Shown here one piece after another: positions 1 through 9,546 of a stretch of DNA of 64,000 nucleotides. The translations under genes and the position numbers were made by a program. A model generated the notes under the pieces. That model did no database searches. It was not told the origin of the DNA and worked only from the letters and a program-made list of their open reading frames with translations. The stretch's first letter is position 1, and each line of letters opens with the position of its first letter. Source of the DNA: Lingula anatina (lineage: Eukaryota > Brachiopoda > Lingulata > Lingulida > Lingulidae); assembly GCF_001039355.2 (NCBI RefSeq), contig NW_019775954.1:66431-130430 (forward strand). Direction: 5' to 3'.

Positions 1-1602
1 AGCAATCTGGAGAAAAATATTCTTTATATTATGATTTATGAATAATAATACTGCAAAAAAAAAAGTACACAATAGAAAAATTCCATGTATTGTGATGTTT
101 TTATTGGACTGACAATACAAAGCTCATAAGACTTATAGGCTCATTTCACACTGAGAGTGGGGTATCTTAATTAAATTAAACCATGGAGCATATGGAAGAA
201 GTTTAATTTTGTAGGTGAACTCTGATTTAAACAAAAATATTTATAGATAGATGTTAGGGAAAATATGAAAGTTAAAAGTGTGCAATTACTTAAAAATACA
301 CATAGTTAATAGCTGTACTGTATTATAAGGATAGGCTATATATATGATGTTATATATGCATTATGCCAAATGGAGTATCACCAAAGTTAAACATATCTCA
401 ATGTACATATAATTGTAAATAATATTTGGCACCACACCTATGCCATCAAAATGTTGGTTCCTAGCAGCTTTTTTTTTTTTCATTTCTATACTTTTTTTAT
501 CAATTGAGATTCATTTCTTGGTGGTAGTCTTCAAAAGTGACAGAACCTTTCCACAAAATTTATAATGTGGTGCCACATATCTTGGACGAAATCTTTTCAG
601 GAAGGAAAATAATTATTTTAAATTTGTAAATGAGGTTAATGAAATGTCAGAATTTTTATTGACTACAATACTTGAAATGTCAGATAAATCTGATTAAGAA
701 TAAAACTGTATATATAACAAATGTAACAAGTAGGTCTAAAAGCAATGTGTTGTATTTACCACATTTGTATAGCGATGACATGCTGAGATCTATAGAAGTT
801 TGAGTATTTGCAGCACTAGGATATACCTAGCTCTTTGACTGGTCACCATTTAGAAGCTTAAAGCTGAGAACTTCATATTTCAGATGCAAGTTCTTTGCTT
901 CAAATTGCCAAAGAAATGTAAAATAAAGTAAGCAAAAAATAAGTTAAATAAATAAATTTATTTTCTTTCTCTTGTTAAGTTGTTATGAATATAGTCTTTT
1001 AAATCATATAAAGACATTAACATTCCTCAATAAGTTAATTAAATTTACATCCATCATGTTCCAAGTCAATTTATTCACTTTTGCTTAAAATAACATTTCA
1101 AAATTGTTCAATTTTCAAGTTCAACCATACAACATTTCCTCTGTGACTTTTGCAACTAGTATGCATTAGACACATGCAAAACTGAGCAGTGACATCTTTA
1201 AATTTAGATATTCTAAAATGGAAGCCTGAATGTTCTGCTGGTTAAAAGTGGCACTGGAATCCATCCACTTACCACACCAAAGACATATGTCACATATTTG
1301 ATTTTGTCTCCCACTTTTGTTTGGGTTGAAAACTGAAACATGAAAAACGTGATGCTTATAGAGAGGAAACTGAAAATGATAATATTTTTCAGCTTCAAAT
1401 AGGTTATCATTTGTCAAGGTTAATGTAAATATTCTCATTTGAATTAATACACAAGAAAAACTTTATTGGATAAAGCTAAAACTTGCACAAACATTTTGAA
1501 AAAGAAAATCTAATCCAGTCAGAGCTATAGTGAAAGTTACTTAAAGATATATTTCATCAAATAAAAAAATAATAATTTAGTTCAAAGAAATGACTCTTAC
1601 AC
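1..1602. other. AT-rich non-coding stretch left of FAM204A exon 7
   Basis: No exon with recognisable homology was found on either strand. Vertebrate FAM204A proteins continue about 17 residues past the point reached by exon 7, so a last small minus-strand exon should lie here or beyond the window edge. I could not find it. Confidence 0.5.
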
Positions 1603-1650
1603 CCAGTGAAGCTTCTTTTTCTTCCTGGACACAGCCGATTCCTCTCCTTC
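1603..1650 (-). CDS. FAM204A: FAM204A exon 7 (residues 228-243)
   Basis: Sixteen codons after acceptor ttttaaag, ending SRKKKLHW at a GTGTAAG that serves equally as a good splice donor or as Val-stop. Vertebrate proteins continue GFEAKKRWE after this motif, so I favour splicing to an unseen exon. Confidence 0.8.
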
Positions 1651-4207
1651 CTTTAAAATAAAGTTTCAGTGTTAGTATCATTAGCTAAATACAATAATTT
1701 AAGTATCATGTTCACTTGCATACTTTTTTATTTAATAAATGATAAAAGTGAGAAAATAACACAAAGAATTAAACTGTTAAAATGTCTCAAAGAAGTGACT
1801 TTTGAATTTACCTTTTTGGCCTCTACAAACTTCTTAGCATCTATTGCATCTGCTATCTTCTTTCCAAACTGAAACAGTTATAAGAACACAATCATCTCAT
1901 TTGCCTCTTGGTGGCAGCACCTGCTTGTTCACAGGTCAAGAAACAGCACCTGCCAGATGGCAGCACTAGTAATCAAAACAAACACTGCCTTGACCTAAAT
2001 GGACCAACGGAATGGTAAGTTCCGTGAGTACATACATTTAGTATTGTATAAGCTTCAAATATGCTTTCTAAAGTGGTCAATATTTTTAAGTATGTCAACA
2101 ATGCAGCTGTGTGTACATACTCATGTGCATAAGCACTGTGGATAGGAAAGTTTCAAGACCACCTCTTAAAAATTGTAACCACACAGTAAAAGGTACAGGT
2201 ATAGTGCCCATAAATGGAGTCTGGGGAGTATCAACTGACTTTCAGTACATGCATCTAGCAAGATATTCTTACAGAGGCACACAGATATTTAATCAAGCCC
2301 ATGTTAAATGTATTCCACTACTTGTATTTTATAGACTAACAATTAAAATGAATGCAATTCAGCAAATTGAAAGCCCTGTGTTTCAAAACCAATAATAACG
2401 CTTACAACTGATGTCGGAACATTTATCTATAACTCAATCCTCATTTTTTTCAGAGGCCGAAGATCACGTAAGCACCAGACACAGATGCTGTAGCAATGTT
2501 GCTTAGGCTACTTCATTATCAAGGGCACCCTGCAAACACCTGATATGCTTCCCTCAGACATACGACACCATGCCAGGCCAGATTTTCCTGCAGAGATGAA
2601 AACTGTTCTCTTTGGTGAATCAGGGACACTTATAAACCAAGTAATATTGACAAGAACTCCACAACTACCATCATGTCAGAAAAGAAACCAACAGTCGAGG
2701 CCTTTACAACGTGGACGAAGCCAGTGGTATCAAGGAAGCCACTGTCCTCAACAATATCCACATAGCTCTGAACAGTAAGCCATTTGCAAATAGACCAGCA
2801 CCCGCAAGATATCTGCACAAGCCTTATTAAACACAATAACAATTGGCATTAACAGTGATTACAGTGATTCTTACTGCACCAGTTCTGTGATAGAAAGTTT
2901 GACATTCTGTGTGGTTTAAGTGTGCCTAAACCTTAGCAACACCAAATAAACCGATTGCCCTGCATTTCTTGTTAAGGTCAAGCACGTTTACCATTTGCAA
3001 GAATACATTCATTGTTATATCTCCCACCTTTTTTTCTAATCACGTCCATAGAAGGGTAAGTTTCTTGCATTTTGATTTTCTCAATCAACAAACATAATTT
3101 TCATGACATTTTGTTTTTAAATGTGAAAATAGTTTCATTGGATCTCAGTTTTGTAAGTCAGAAAGTTTTCATTTGTGATAGATCCAGATATTTGATTTGC
3201 CTGTTGAACAGTCAACAGGTAAATCAAATATCTGGATCTATCATAAATGAAAACTTTCTGACCATTTTGTTTTTGTTGTTGTCATTGTTGATGTTCTTTA
3301 ATGCTGTGTGCTGTGTTCTATTGTGTTTTGAATAATCTGAAATTCTTGGAGCTTAATTAATTTTGTACTTGTGTGTGTCTATCTACTTCCCCTCTCCTTT
3401 ACCTTTTGACTTGACTGAAGACTTTGTGTGGTAATGTTAGTATAGGAACAATATATTCATGCAAATTCCCTTTCTTTTATAACAGTTTCTGACTATCAAC
3501 TATTTGATTAATTTCTGTTGAATTCCCGTTGAAGTGTAAATACGTACAATACTGAAAGTACTCTATCCATTTCCAATACAAAAAAAGATGAATGATCAAA
3601 AATATTTCACATTTTACATGCATGTAGAGACCTGAAGTTATTTGGACAATGAAACAGTAGATTTAAAACAACTAGCAAATTGCCAAACATCGTAATTGTG
3701 TTTTTTGAACATTCACAACTAACGCAATTTCCTATCTCTCATTGAAAAGGTGGAATGTCGCAACACATCTGTTCCATATGATACATATATTCATAGAGTC
3801 CTACAGTTTGATGATAATTTTACAAATCAAACAACTTTAGTGAATAAAAACACATTTTTAAGTCTATTCAAAAATATTTATAACACCAAACACAATGCAA
3901 CCTTTCCAAGGCAATCTCAGATATGGCAAAAAAAAAAAAAAAAAACTAGCCTGACAATATAACCATCTTCTTCATCTAGACACCCGGAGTCTCAGATGGA
4001 CAGCTTGTACCCCAGTATTTACCACACCCTAGATATCCACACTCAGGTCCTGACAGCTGTCACCCATAACTCTACCTCAGAGCTGCACCATCTGCTGGAG
4101 AGAGGCGCCAAAGTCAATGCCAGAATACAACAGCTGGGAGGGAACACAGCATTACACATAGCAGCTAAGAAGGGGCATGAGGAATGTCTGGCTATACTGC
4201 TAAATGC

Positions 4208-4242
<35 letters not shown>

Positions 4243-7200
4243 TATGTGTGTGTGTGTGTAATAAACAGCAGGTTAAGTAGTTAACAATGTATGCCTGATG
4301 AAATTAAAGATGCATTTGAAAGAGTTTGTAAAAATAATAACATAAATGGACAATAACAATATTATGTCATGATACTGGACAATACGCTGTGCCATTTGCA
4401 TCATATCTAAATGATCCTACATTTCAGAAATTTATATTATGGAAAAAAATATATGCATCAATATTCTGAAAAATAATTGATCAGCAATGATCAAATAAAT
4501 ATATTTTAAAAAAATCAATCACTTAGTCCTAAAAGCCGACCACTAAATTACCGATTAAATTATGGTATGCTGAAAAAAATACCTGCATCATTAAAATTCA
4601 TTATGCTTCCATATATAGAAGACAAATTATGAGAAAAGTCTGGCAAGAAAAAATTGAGTTTTAATATTTCTCACAAATCTGGGACAAGTGCAAAGATAGC
4701 ATTCTGGTTCATAAAACCTACAAAGAGCCTGCAATCAATACCTTTCATAAAGTATAATCCCTGAGCCATTAATCATTATTTGACCTTTCATTGATGTGAA
4801 ATAAAATATTTGCTGAGTTGACAACAGCACTAGACTTGCATGGATCAATACACCAGTATAAGCATTACTGATAATGTCGACTTACACACTTCTGATATAA
4901 TCCACTCTTTGAAGTTATAATAATAACTATGAATTTCATATTATTATAAATACCAACAAGTATGTGTTGCCTTTCCATGTAAATCTTCAGTTGTGAAATT
5001 TAACACAATAGTGTCTCTGGGGTGTCTCCAAATTGTTTTATCTCGGCCTATTCACATACATTGGCAAACTGCAAAAATCATTAAAGGTCTATTATAATTA
5101 TAAAGATAAATGAAACCAGTTAAGTGTTGACCCTGGCTACTGCTGAATACGGCTGAGCTAATTAACACAGGCCACTGGAAAATGGCACAGCGCAGTTGTT
5201 CGGCTTACAGTTGGAGACCTCCGCCTCCAAAGTTTGAGTTAACAAGATGGAGTGCTAACCCTTCGAGATCTAAACTTCAGTCTAGTTCAAAGAGAAGTAA
5301 GTTATTTAGGATGAAAACGACCTGCTGCAAGCAAACACTTACAGCAGTGCAGTTGACTGCTACAAGCAGAGCAGTCTAGCAGTACTATTAACTGCTGCAA
5401 ACACACTGGTGTCTCATCTAGTCGCTCTTTTTGCCATGTTTTGTTTATGACTAAACACGTTGAGCATTTTCCATGAAAAATGCCTCACCTGTGCAGCATA
5501 ATGTTCTTTATAATATTCAAGTCAATGAATTTTGAAAACATTACATTTTATTTGTTTTATTTATTTATTTTTTTGTCAAATTTAAGGAGCTAAGGGAGAC
5601 AAGACCAATGACTTGGGATTCACACCACTCTACTATGCACTTCTCAAAGGTTACCTACACTGTGCCGAGATGCTGCTGGGCAATGGCGACTCTCCTAGGA
5701 CCCTTACCCCATTCTGGAAAGCCAAAGACAAACAGGGAATGCCACAATGGCTGAAGTATACCATAGCAACAAAGAGATTTCTGATCATGGCTACACCCAG
5801 TGTCTCCTCATTAGGCATCGAGATAAATGGCTGGTTGTTCTCAGCTTTTCTACAAATCCCAGACATGTTTTCTGCTGTGAAAATGTACCTCCTAACAGGC
5901 AACAGGCTCAGCCATGCTCAACTTTTACAAGTGAAAGCATTGTGTTCCAAGGAACAAGATGCAGGGAAAAAATTAGAGTGGCTGGACAACTACGAACAGA
6001 ATGTTCTCACACTCCAGGAATGTTCCAGAATAGCCATAAGGAAACATTTAGTTCCCAATGTTGTGTATGGAGCGAAGCATTTGAGAGTGCCAAACAGAGT
6101 CAAAGAATATATCCTCTTCAAGCACTCACAAATTTAGGAATAACTGTGTTAATTTATAGAATGTGTTTTTAATAAGCAGTTACAACACGTCCAGTGCCAT
6201 TTGTGTAGTACTAGTATTTTATGCAAATAACATGTTTTTATGAGTACACCTATTTTGACAGTTTTAAACAGAACAAATGGGTTTGATGTACTGGTAATCA
6301 AAATATCCTACTGTATTCTACTTCCACATTTTATATCAGATGTCCATTTTTGCATACTGTGATTTTTTCACCTCTGCAATTGTGATAATATCAACCTCCA
6401 TCCAATAGTATAGCAAGTTTTTTAAGATCTGCAAATTTTTACTAACAACATTAAACAATATTTAATAATCATATGAATAATTCATGATATAAATGATTTC
6501 ACTGATAATGTGATTCACAAGTATTTCAACAGGTACACCTGTACATAAGTTGTAAACCAACTGTAATAAAAGTTACACAAATAGGTCTTTCATATACCAT
6601 CTTACCTCCCTGTTGGCTAATTTATCACTTAGTTTCTCTGCAGTTTCAAAGTCTCCTTGTTTCACGCACAAATCAATGTCTTCCAGTTTTGTCTATAAAA
6701 ATACAGGTACTGAAGGTCATTCTTAATTCTTGAAATTGAATATTTGCAACTCCATATTAAACATCAAAATAAATGTAAAAACATTCATTTCTTCCAAATC
6801 AATCAATGTCCACTTGATTTTATTCCAATATTTTCACTGAACTGAAGATCAGATCATTAATTTTAAACTTTTAAAGATGGAAAATATCAGATATGACTTC
6901 AGTGCTCAGGAAGAACAATGAAAATGGTTACTTGTGATAGAGAAAGAGACAACAGTTTTGCATATGGTAAAAACAAAATCAAAGAGGAAAGCCACACAGA
7001 CAGCTGGCAAGCATACAACAAACAAAATTAATGATTTTTCAATAACTGACCTTTGGCGCGTGTTTGCCTAGATCTGTTCCCTTCAAGTGATCACTGGCTC
7101 CCAGATATTGCTTGATATTTTGCCACTCTTCTTGTTCACTGCAACTTGCAGTTCTCCTAAAAGACAAATTCAACAATTATCAAATATTGGTTAAAAAATA

Positions 7201-8938
7201 AGTAGTGTCTGAAGACACAAGACATGTTTTTTTTTCGCCTACAAGGTATGACGTTCTGACATGACAATAAGACCCCTGAATTAAAGCCTCATAAGTGGAA
7301 AAACATATTAGGTTTTTTATTAGTTTTTCTACAATCAATACACAAGAGACCATGAAAATTTTATTTTATCACATTATAAAATATCTTTATCTTTGTTACA
7401 GTAAATATAACAGGACAGGTAACAAAACACTGAAGTAAATATCTATCCTCATTCAACTAATGGTACACAGCCAAAGTTTGCTCTGTCACCATGCCAATTC
7501 AGGAGATGTGAAGTCAAATTTACTTGTCAACTGTGATATCAAAAAGCAAACCAATTCATGTGTCCACTTACTACCATATATATATTTATTTTTCATTGTT
7601 GTTTATCAAACCTTGTTTAATGTATCAATGCTTTTAACTTAAACATTACAACATATAAACTCATGAAAAGTACGCTTTTCCAGAGCTTTCATATGTTTAA
7701 ATGTTTTTACATGAATTTTACCACAAAATAATACAAAAACCTTAAATTCCATACCCTAGAATTTGATATTCTTCTGTACTTGAATGCTTTCTTTTTTTCT
7801 TCTCAGTGTTCCCAGTTTCTTGGTTTGGTCTGCCTGGTATCCTAACATTGTGCTTTCTCATTATGTTTATGTCTTCGGGATGTTGGATCTCTGCTGACAC
7901 TGAAAAGAAATAAGAATATTGCAACTTTTATCTACCATCTGTTTTGTTCTTTATATACTCTTGAAAACTATAGACACTTAAAATCAGAATGCAAGGTATG
8001 TTTTCTTAAAATATCTTTAACTTTATCTTTAACTTTAAAGGTCAGGTCTCAAGAATTCGCCCAAAATGATTTTAAATTAAGTAAATAAATTAGGAAAGGG
8101 GTGTTAGATAACATTAAACAGATTTCTTGTAAATATTACACCAATGACACCATGCAGAAGATGCACAAAAACTTCAAAACTTCATACTGACTACTATACA
8201 TCTTATGCCCACCTGTTTAGATCATTCATAAACATCATTATATACCTTTTTGTAAGACGTTCTTTTGCAAATCCCTGATACGTTTTTCCGTTGATTTTCT
8301 TGACATATCTTCTCTTCTTTTGCGCAGAGCTTGAAATTTCTAAAACAATAAGAGATAATGAGTTTCATAATACATAAATGGAAAGAAACTGGTAATGATA
8401 TATACTAAACCCAACTTCCTAAAAGATATCTTTGGCAACATATAGTCCTCGTTTTCAGTTAAGATCAGTACCTTTTATAACTGTGCAACATTTTTTTCTA
8501 AAAGCATTAAGGTTGAAATGTTTATATGTTCAGATGTCCATAAATGTATATATTCTCTTATTTAGTGTATTTAAATAATGCAGGTTACTTTAATATAGAA
8601 TGTAAAGAAAAAACTTTGTCTTTAGAGAAGACAGAAGGCAAACGAATTACAAAAGTTTACTTTTCTATATTACAATTATCTTGAAAATCATATTTATCAA
8701 TAAACTACAAATAATCACTCCTAGTGATAAGGTTGCTTTCAGCTACCTCCCATGCTTGCTGTGAAATATTTTTTGGTCTTTCAGTTGAATCAGATGTGTC
8801 ATGATTTTTCTTGTTTACTTCAGGCGCAGAGACTTTATCGTCACCGTTGTTCGCTTTCGGCCCATTATCTTCACTAGCATTGTTGAAAACATCACATCTT
8901 AAATCATCTTTGGTTGGCGGTGGTACTCTAGAGTACAT
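1603..8938 (-). CDS. FAM204A: FAM204A homologue, seven coding exons, 3' end probably incomplete
   Basis: Small, lysine-rich, mostly helical protein of the FAM204A family (human C10orf84), whose molecular role is poorly known. Coding exons in transcript order: 8938-8747, 8339-8246, 7899-7755, 7156-7051, 6692-6606, 1868-1812 and 1650-1603. All have AG/GT borders and phases that join without a break, giving 243 codons. Diagnostic matches to the vertebrate protein are AWEKFQALRKR (residues 62-72), the EEW..IKQYLG segment (about 153-163), the helical segment IDLCVKQGDFETAEKLSDKL followed by ANRE and GKKIADAI, and the tail SRKKKLHW. The N-terminal 60 residues are acidic, polar and poorly conserved. 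The protein either ends just after exon 7 (TGG GTG TAA) or, as in vertebrates, splices there (GTGTAAG donor) to a last exon I cannot see. The intron between exons 5 and 6 contains a complete antisense gene. Family assignment rests on remembered homologue patterns, not a search. Confidence 0.9.
1812..1868 (-). CDS. FAM204A: FAM204A exon 6 (residues 209-227)
   Basis: Nineteen codons, phase 0 at both ends, with acceptor gtttcag and donor gtaaat. It encodes GKKIADAIDAKKFVEAKK, matching the vertebrate GVKIAKAV...FVKAKK motif. It is separated from exon 5 by 4.7 kb that holds the ASB-like gene. Confidence 0.92.
2545..2774 (+). CDS. ASB-like gene exon 1 (residues 1-76)
   Basis: The open frame runs straight into a GTAAGC donor at 2775 and leaves two bases (CA) that combine with the first base of exon 2 to give Gln77 in the frame of the ankyrin exon. 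A candidate 5' acceptor (ttttttcag) at 2453 suggests an upstream untranslated exon. No homology supports the peptide, so this exon rests on phase and splice signals. Confidence 0.6.
2545..6137 (+). CDS. Ankyrin-repeat SOCS-box (ASB-like) protein, nested in a FAM204A intron
   Basis: Likely substrate-recognition subunit of an Elongin B/C-Cullin5 ubiquitin ligase, by family. Three coding exons, 2545-2774, 3980-4209 and 5587-6137, join in phase (2 then 1) and give 336 residues. Residues 1-82 are low-complexity, basic and Gln-rich with no known domain. Ankyrin repeats occupy about 99-129, 131-163 (NTALHIAAKKGH...LLNAGA) and 164-196 (FTPLYYALLKGY...AEMLL). About 200-290 is divergent helical sequence. 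The C-terminal SOCS box (294-336) shows the BC-box pattern LTLQECSRIAIRKHL followed by LRVPNRVKEYILF. An in-frame stop at 2491-2493 supports the 2545 ATG. If exon 1 were wrong, Met83 (3996) would give 254 residues. The count of recognisable repeats (about three) is low for ASB proteins, so I do not assign an ASB number. Confidence 0.85.
3157..3262. repeat. Near-perfect 51-bp inverted repeat with a 4-nt loop
   Basis: Left arm 3157-3207, loop ACAG 3208-3211, right arm 3212-3262. The arms differ at only two positions, and both give G-U pairs in a plus-strand RNA. No clean target-site duplication was seen. It lies in intron 1 of the ASB-like gene and in a FAM204A intron. It could be a fold-back element (MITE) remnant or a source of a long hairpin RNA. 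Confidence 0.95.
3980..4209 (+). CDS. ASB-like gene exon 2 (residues 78-153, ankyrin repeats 1-2)
   Basis: Acceptor ttcatctag. Contains Met83 (an alternative start) and GGNTALHIAAKKGHEE, a textbook ankyrin core. The donor is the first GT of a long GT microsatellite. Confidence 0.9.
4210..4259 (+). repeat. (GT)n microsatellite at a splice donor
   Basis: GT repeat interrupted once by CTAT. It begins at the exact 3' edge of ASB-like exon 2, so its first unit is the donor dinucleotide. Confidence 0.97.
4260..5586. other. ASB-like intron 2, non-coding
   Basis: AT-rich intron. Around 5322-5410 there are imperfect repeats of a CTGCTGCAA motif. I see no exon, RNA gene or mobile-element protein here. 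Confidence 0.6.
5587..6137 (+). CDS. ASB-like gene exon 3 (residues 155-336, ankyrin 3 and SOCS box)
   Basis: Acceptor tttaag, completing Gly154 of LLNAGAKGD. Encodes the third ankyrin unit and the C-terminal SOCS box, ending FKHSQI-TAG. Confidence 0.9.
6565..6570 (+). terminator. Poly(A) signal of the ASB-like gene
   Basis: AATAAA 428 bases after the stop codon and the first in that stretch. Cleavage 10-30 bases downstream would end the transcript almost exactly at the edge of FAM204A exon 5 on the other strand. Confidence 0.6.
6606..6692 (-). CDS. FAM204A: FAM204A exon 5 (residues 180-208)
   Basis: Exactly 29 codons, phase 0 at both ends, with acceptor ttttatag and donor gtaag. It encodes the most conserved helix of the family, VKQGDFETAEKLSDKLANRE. 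Its 3' border lies about 36 bp from the poly(A) signal of the opposing nested gene. Confidence 0.92.
7051..7156 (-). CDS. FAM204A: FAM204A exon 4 (residues 145-179)
   Basis: Acceptor cttttag and donor gtcagt. The EQEEWQNIKQYLGASD segment corresponds to the conserved W-K-L-TQYFG region of the vertebrate protein. Confidence 0.88.
7755..7899 (-). CDS. FAM204A: FAM204A exon 3 (residues 97-143)
   Basis: Begins two bases into a codon (completing Val96) and ends two bases into Gly144, with donor gtatgg. It contains a KKKRKH basic cluster, a possible nuclear localisation signal by composition. It reads through into a spurious stop if not spliced. Confidence 0.87.
8246..8339 (-). CDS. FAM204A: FAM204A exon 2 (residues 65-95)
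   Basis: Acceptor ttgttttag and donor gtatat. It encodes KFQALRKRREDM and a basic, probably helical stretch that completes the conserved W-x-KFQ-L motif begun at the end of exon 1. It ends one base into a codon. Confidence 0.88.
8747..8938 (-). CDS. FAM204A: FAM204A exon 1 (residues 1-64)
   Basis: Starts with ATG in a GAAAATGT context and ends ...QQAWE before the donor gtagct, phase 0. The segment is acidic and polar, rich in D, E, N and S, as in the variable N-terminus of the family. I see no signal peptide. Confidence 0.88.
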
Positions 8939-8939
8939 T

Positions 8940-9034
8940 TTCCTTCAACCGTTTCATATAACGCTCTCAGGGCGAAATAGCCAAACCATAACAAATGCAC
9001 ATGTTATTCTCCGCCATTTTGACCTTATGTAGGG
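8940..9034. promoter_or_regulatory. Presumed FAM204A promoter/5' region
   Basis: Sequence immediately upstream of the FAM204A start codon, followed to the right by a locally CpG-richer block (about 9100-9500). No TATA box faces FAM204A, so this is inferred from position only. Confidence 0.3.
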
Positions 9035-9538
9035 CAAGGTTGCAGATCAAGGTGAAACATTGAAAATTAGCTCCAATATTCAAACAAATTTTTACTGTGC
9101 TAAGACCTTTATGCGTTGCAGAAATCAACAACAACTAGCCCCAAAACGTCCGTTTATGTTTTTTACGATATTTATAATCAGATATCCACAGTGCTAGGGA
9201 AAAGTGCCCCCTCCCCCTTTCTCGGGCTGCGCAGTGATATCCAACACACGCCGCGTACGGGTGTACAATTTATGACGCGTGGTTCGGCTGATTAACGCAC
9301 CTGTTGGATGTAGAACTCTACGTTGAAGCCTGGATAACAAGGAAAGTTGACGTAGAAGAACCCAGTTAGCATTTGATTTTCGTTTCAAACAACGGTAGGT
9401 AAGTTTCCACGCATGCTCATACCCACAGACATTAAATTTCTTTCTCTTTTTGTCTATGCGTTGCACTGTCTTGTCTTAGTCGGTGTCCCACGACCTGTAA
9501 CTTGTTAGACTATCTCAGCCACAGCTGCTGTTATACAC

Positions 9539-9546
9539 TATATATA
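9539..9546 (+). promoter_or_regulatory. Candidate TATA box (TATATATA-GG)
   Basis: TATATATAGG in the plus orientation, following a CpG-enriched block. It could serve a distant 5' exon of the secreted mosaic gene, whose first coding exon begins with a splice acceptor at 20465. The link is positional inference only. Confidence 0.25.

Noticed and set aside
3072-3335. 87-codon plus-strand frame
   Set aside because: Runs through both arms of the inverted repeat. The peptide reflects the hairpin, not a gene.
5322-5410. Imperfect repeats around CTGCTGCAA in the ASB-like intron
   Set aside because: Too short and degenerate to call an element. Noted only in the intron entry.
9194-9466. 90-codon Arg-rich frame on the minus strand
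   Set aside because: Lies in a locally CpG-rich block upstream of FAM204A. No homology and no splice context, and the Arg content follows from base composition.
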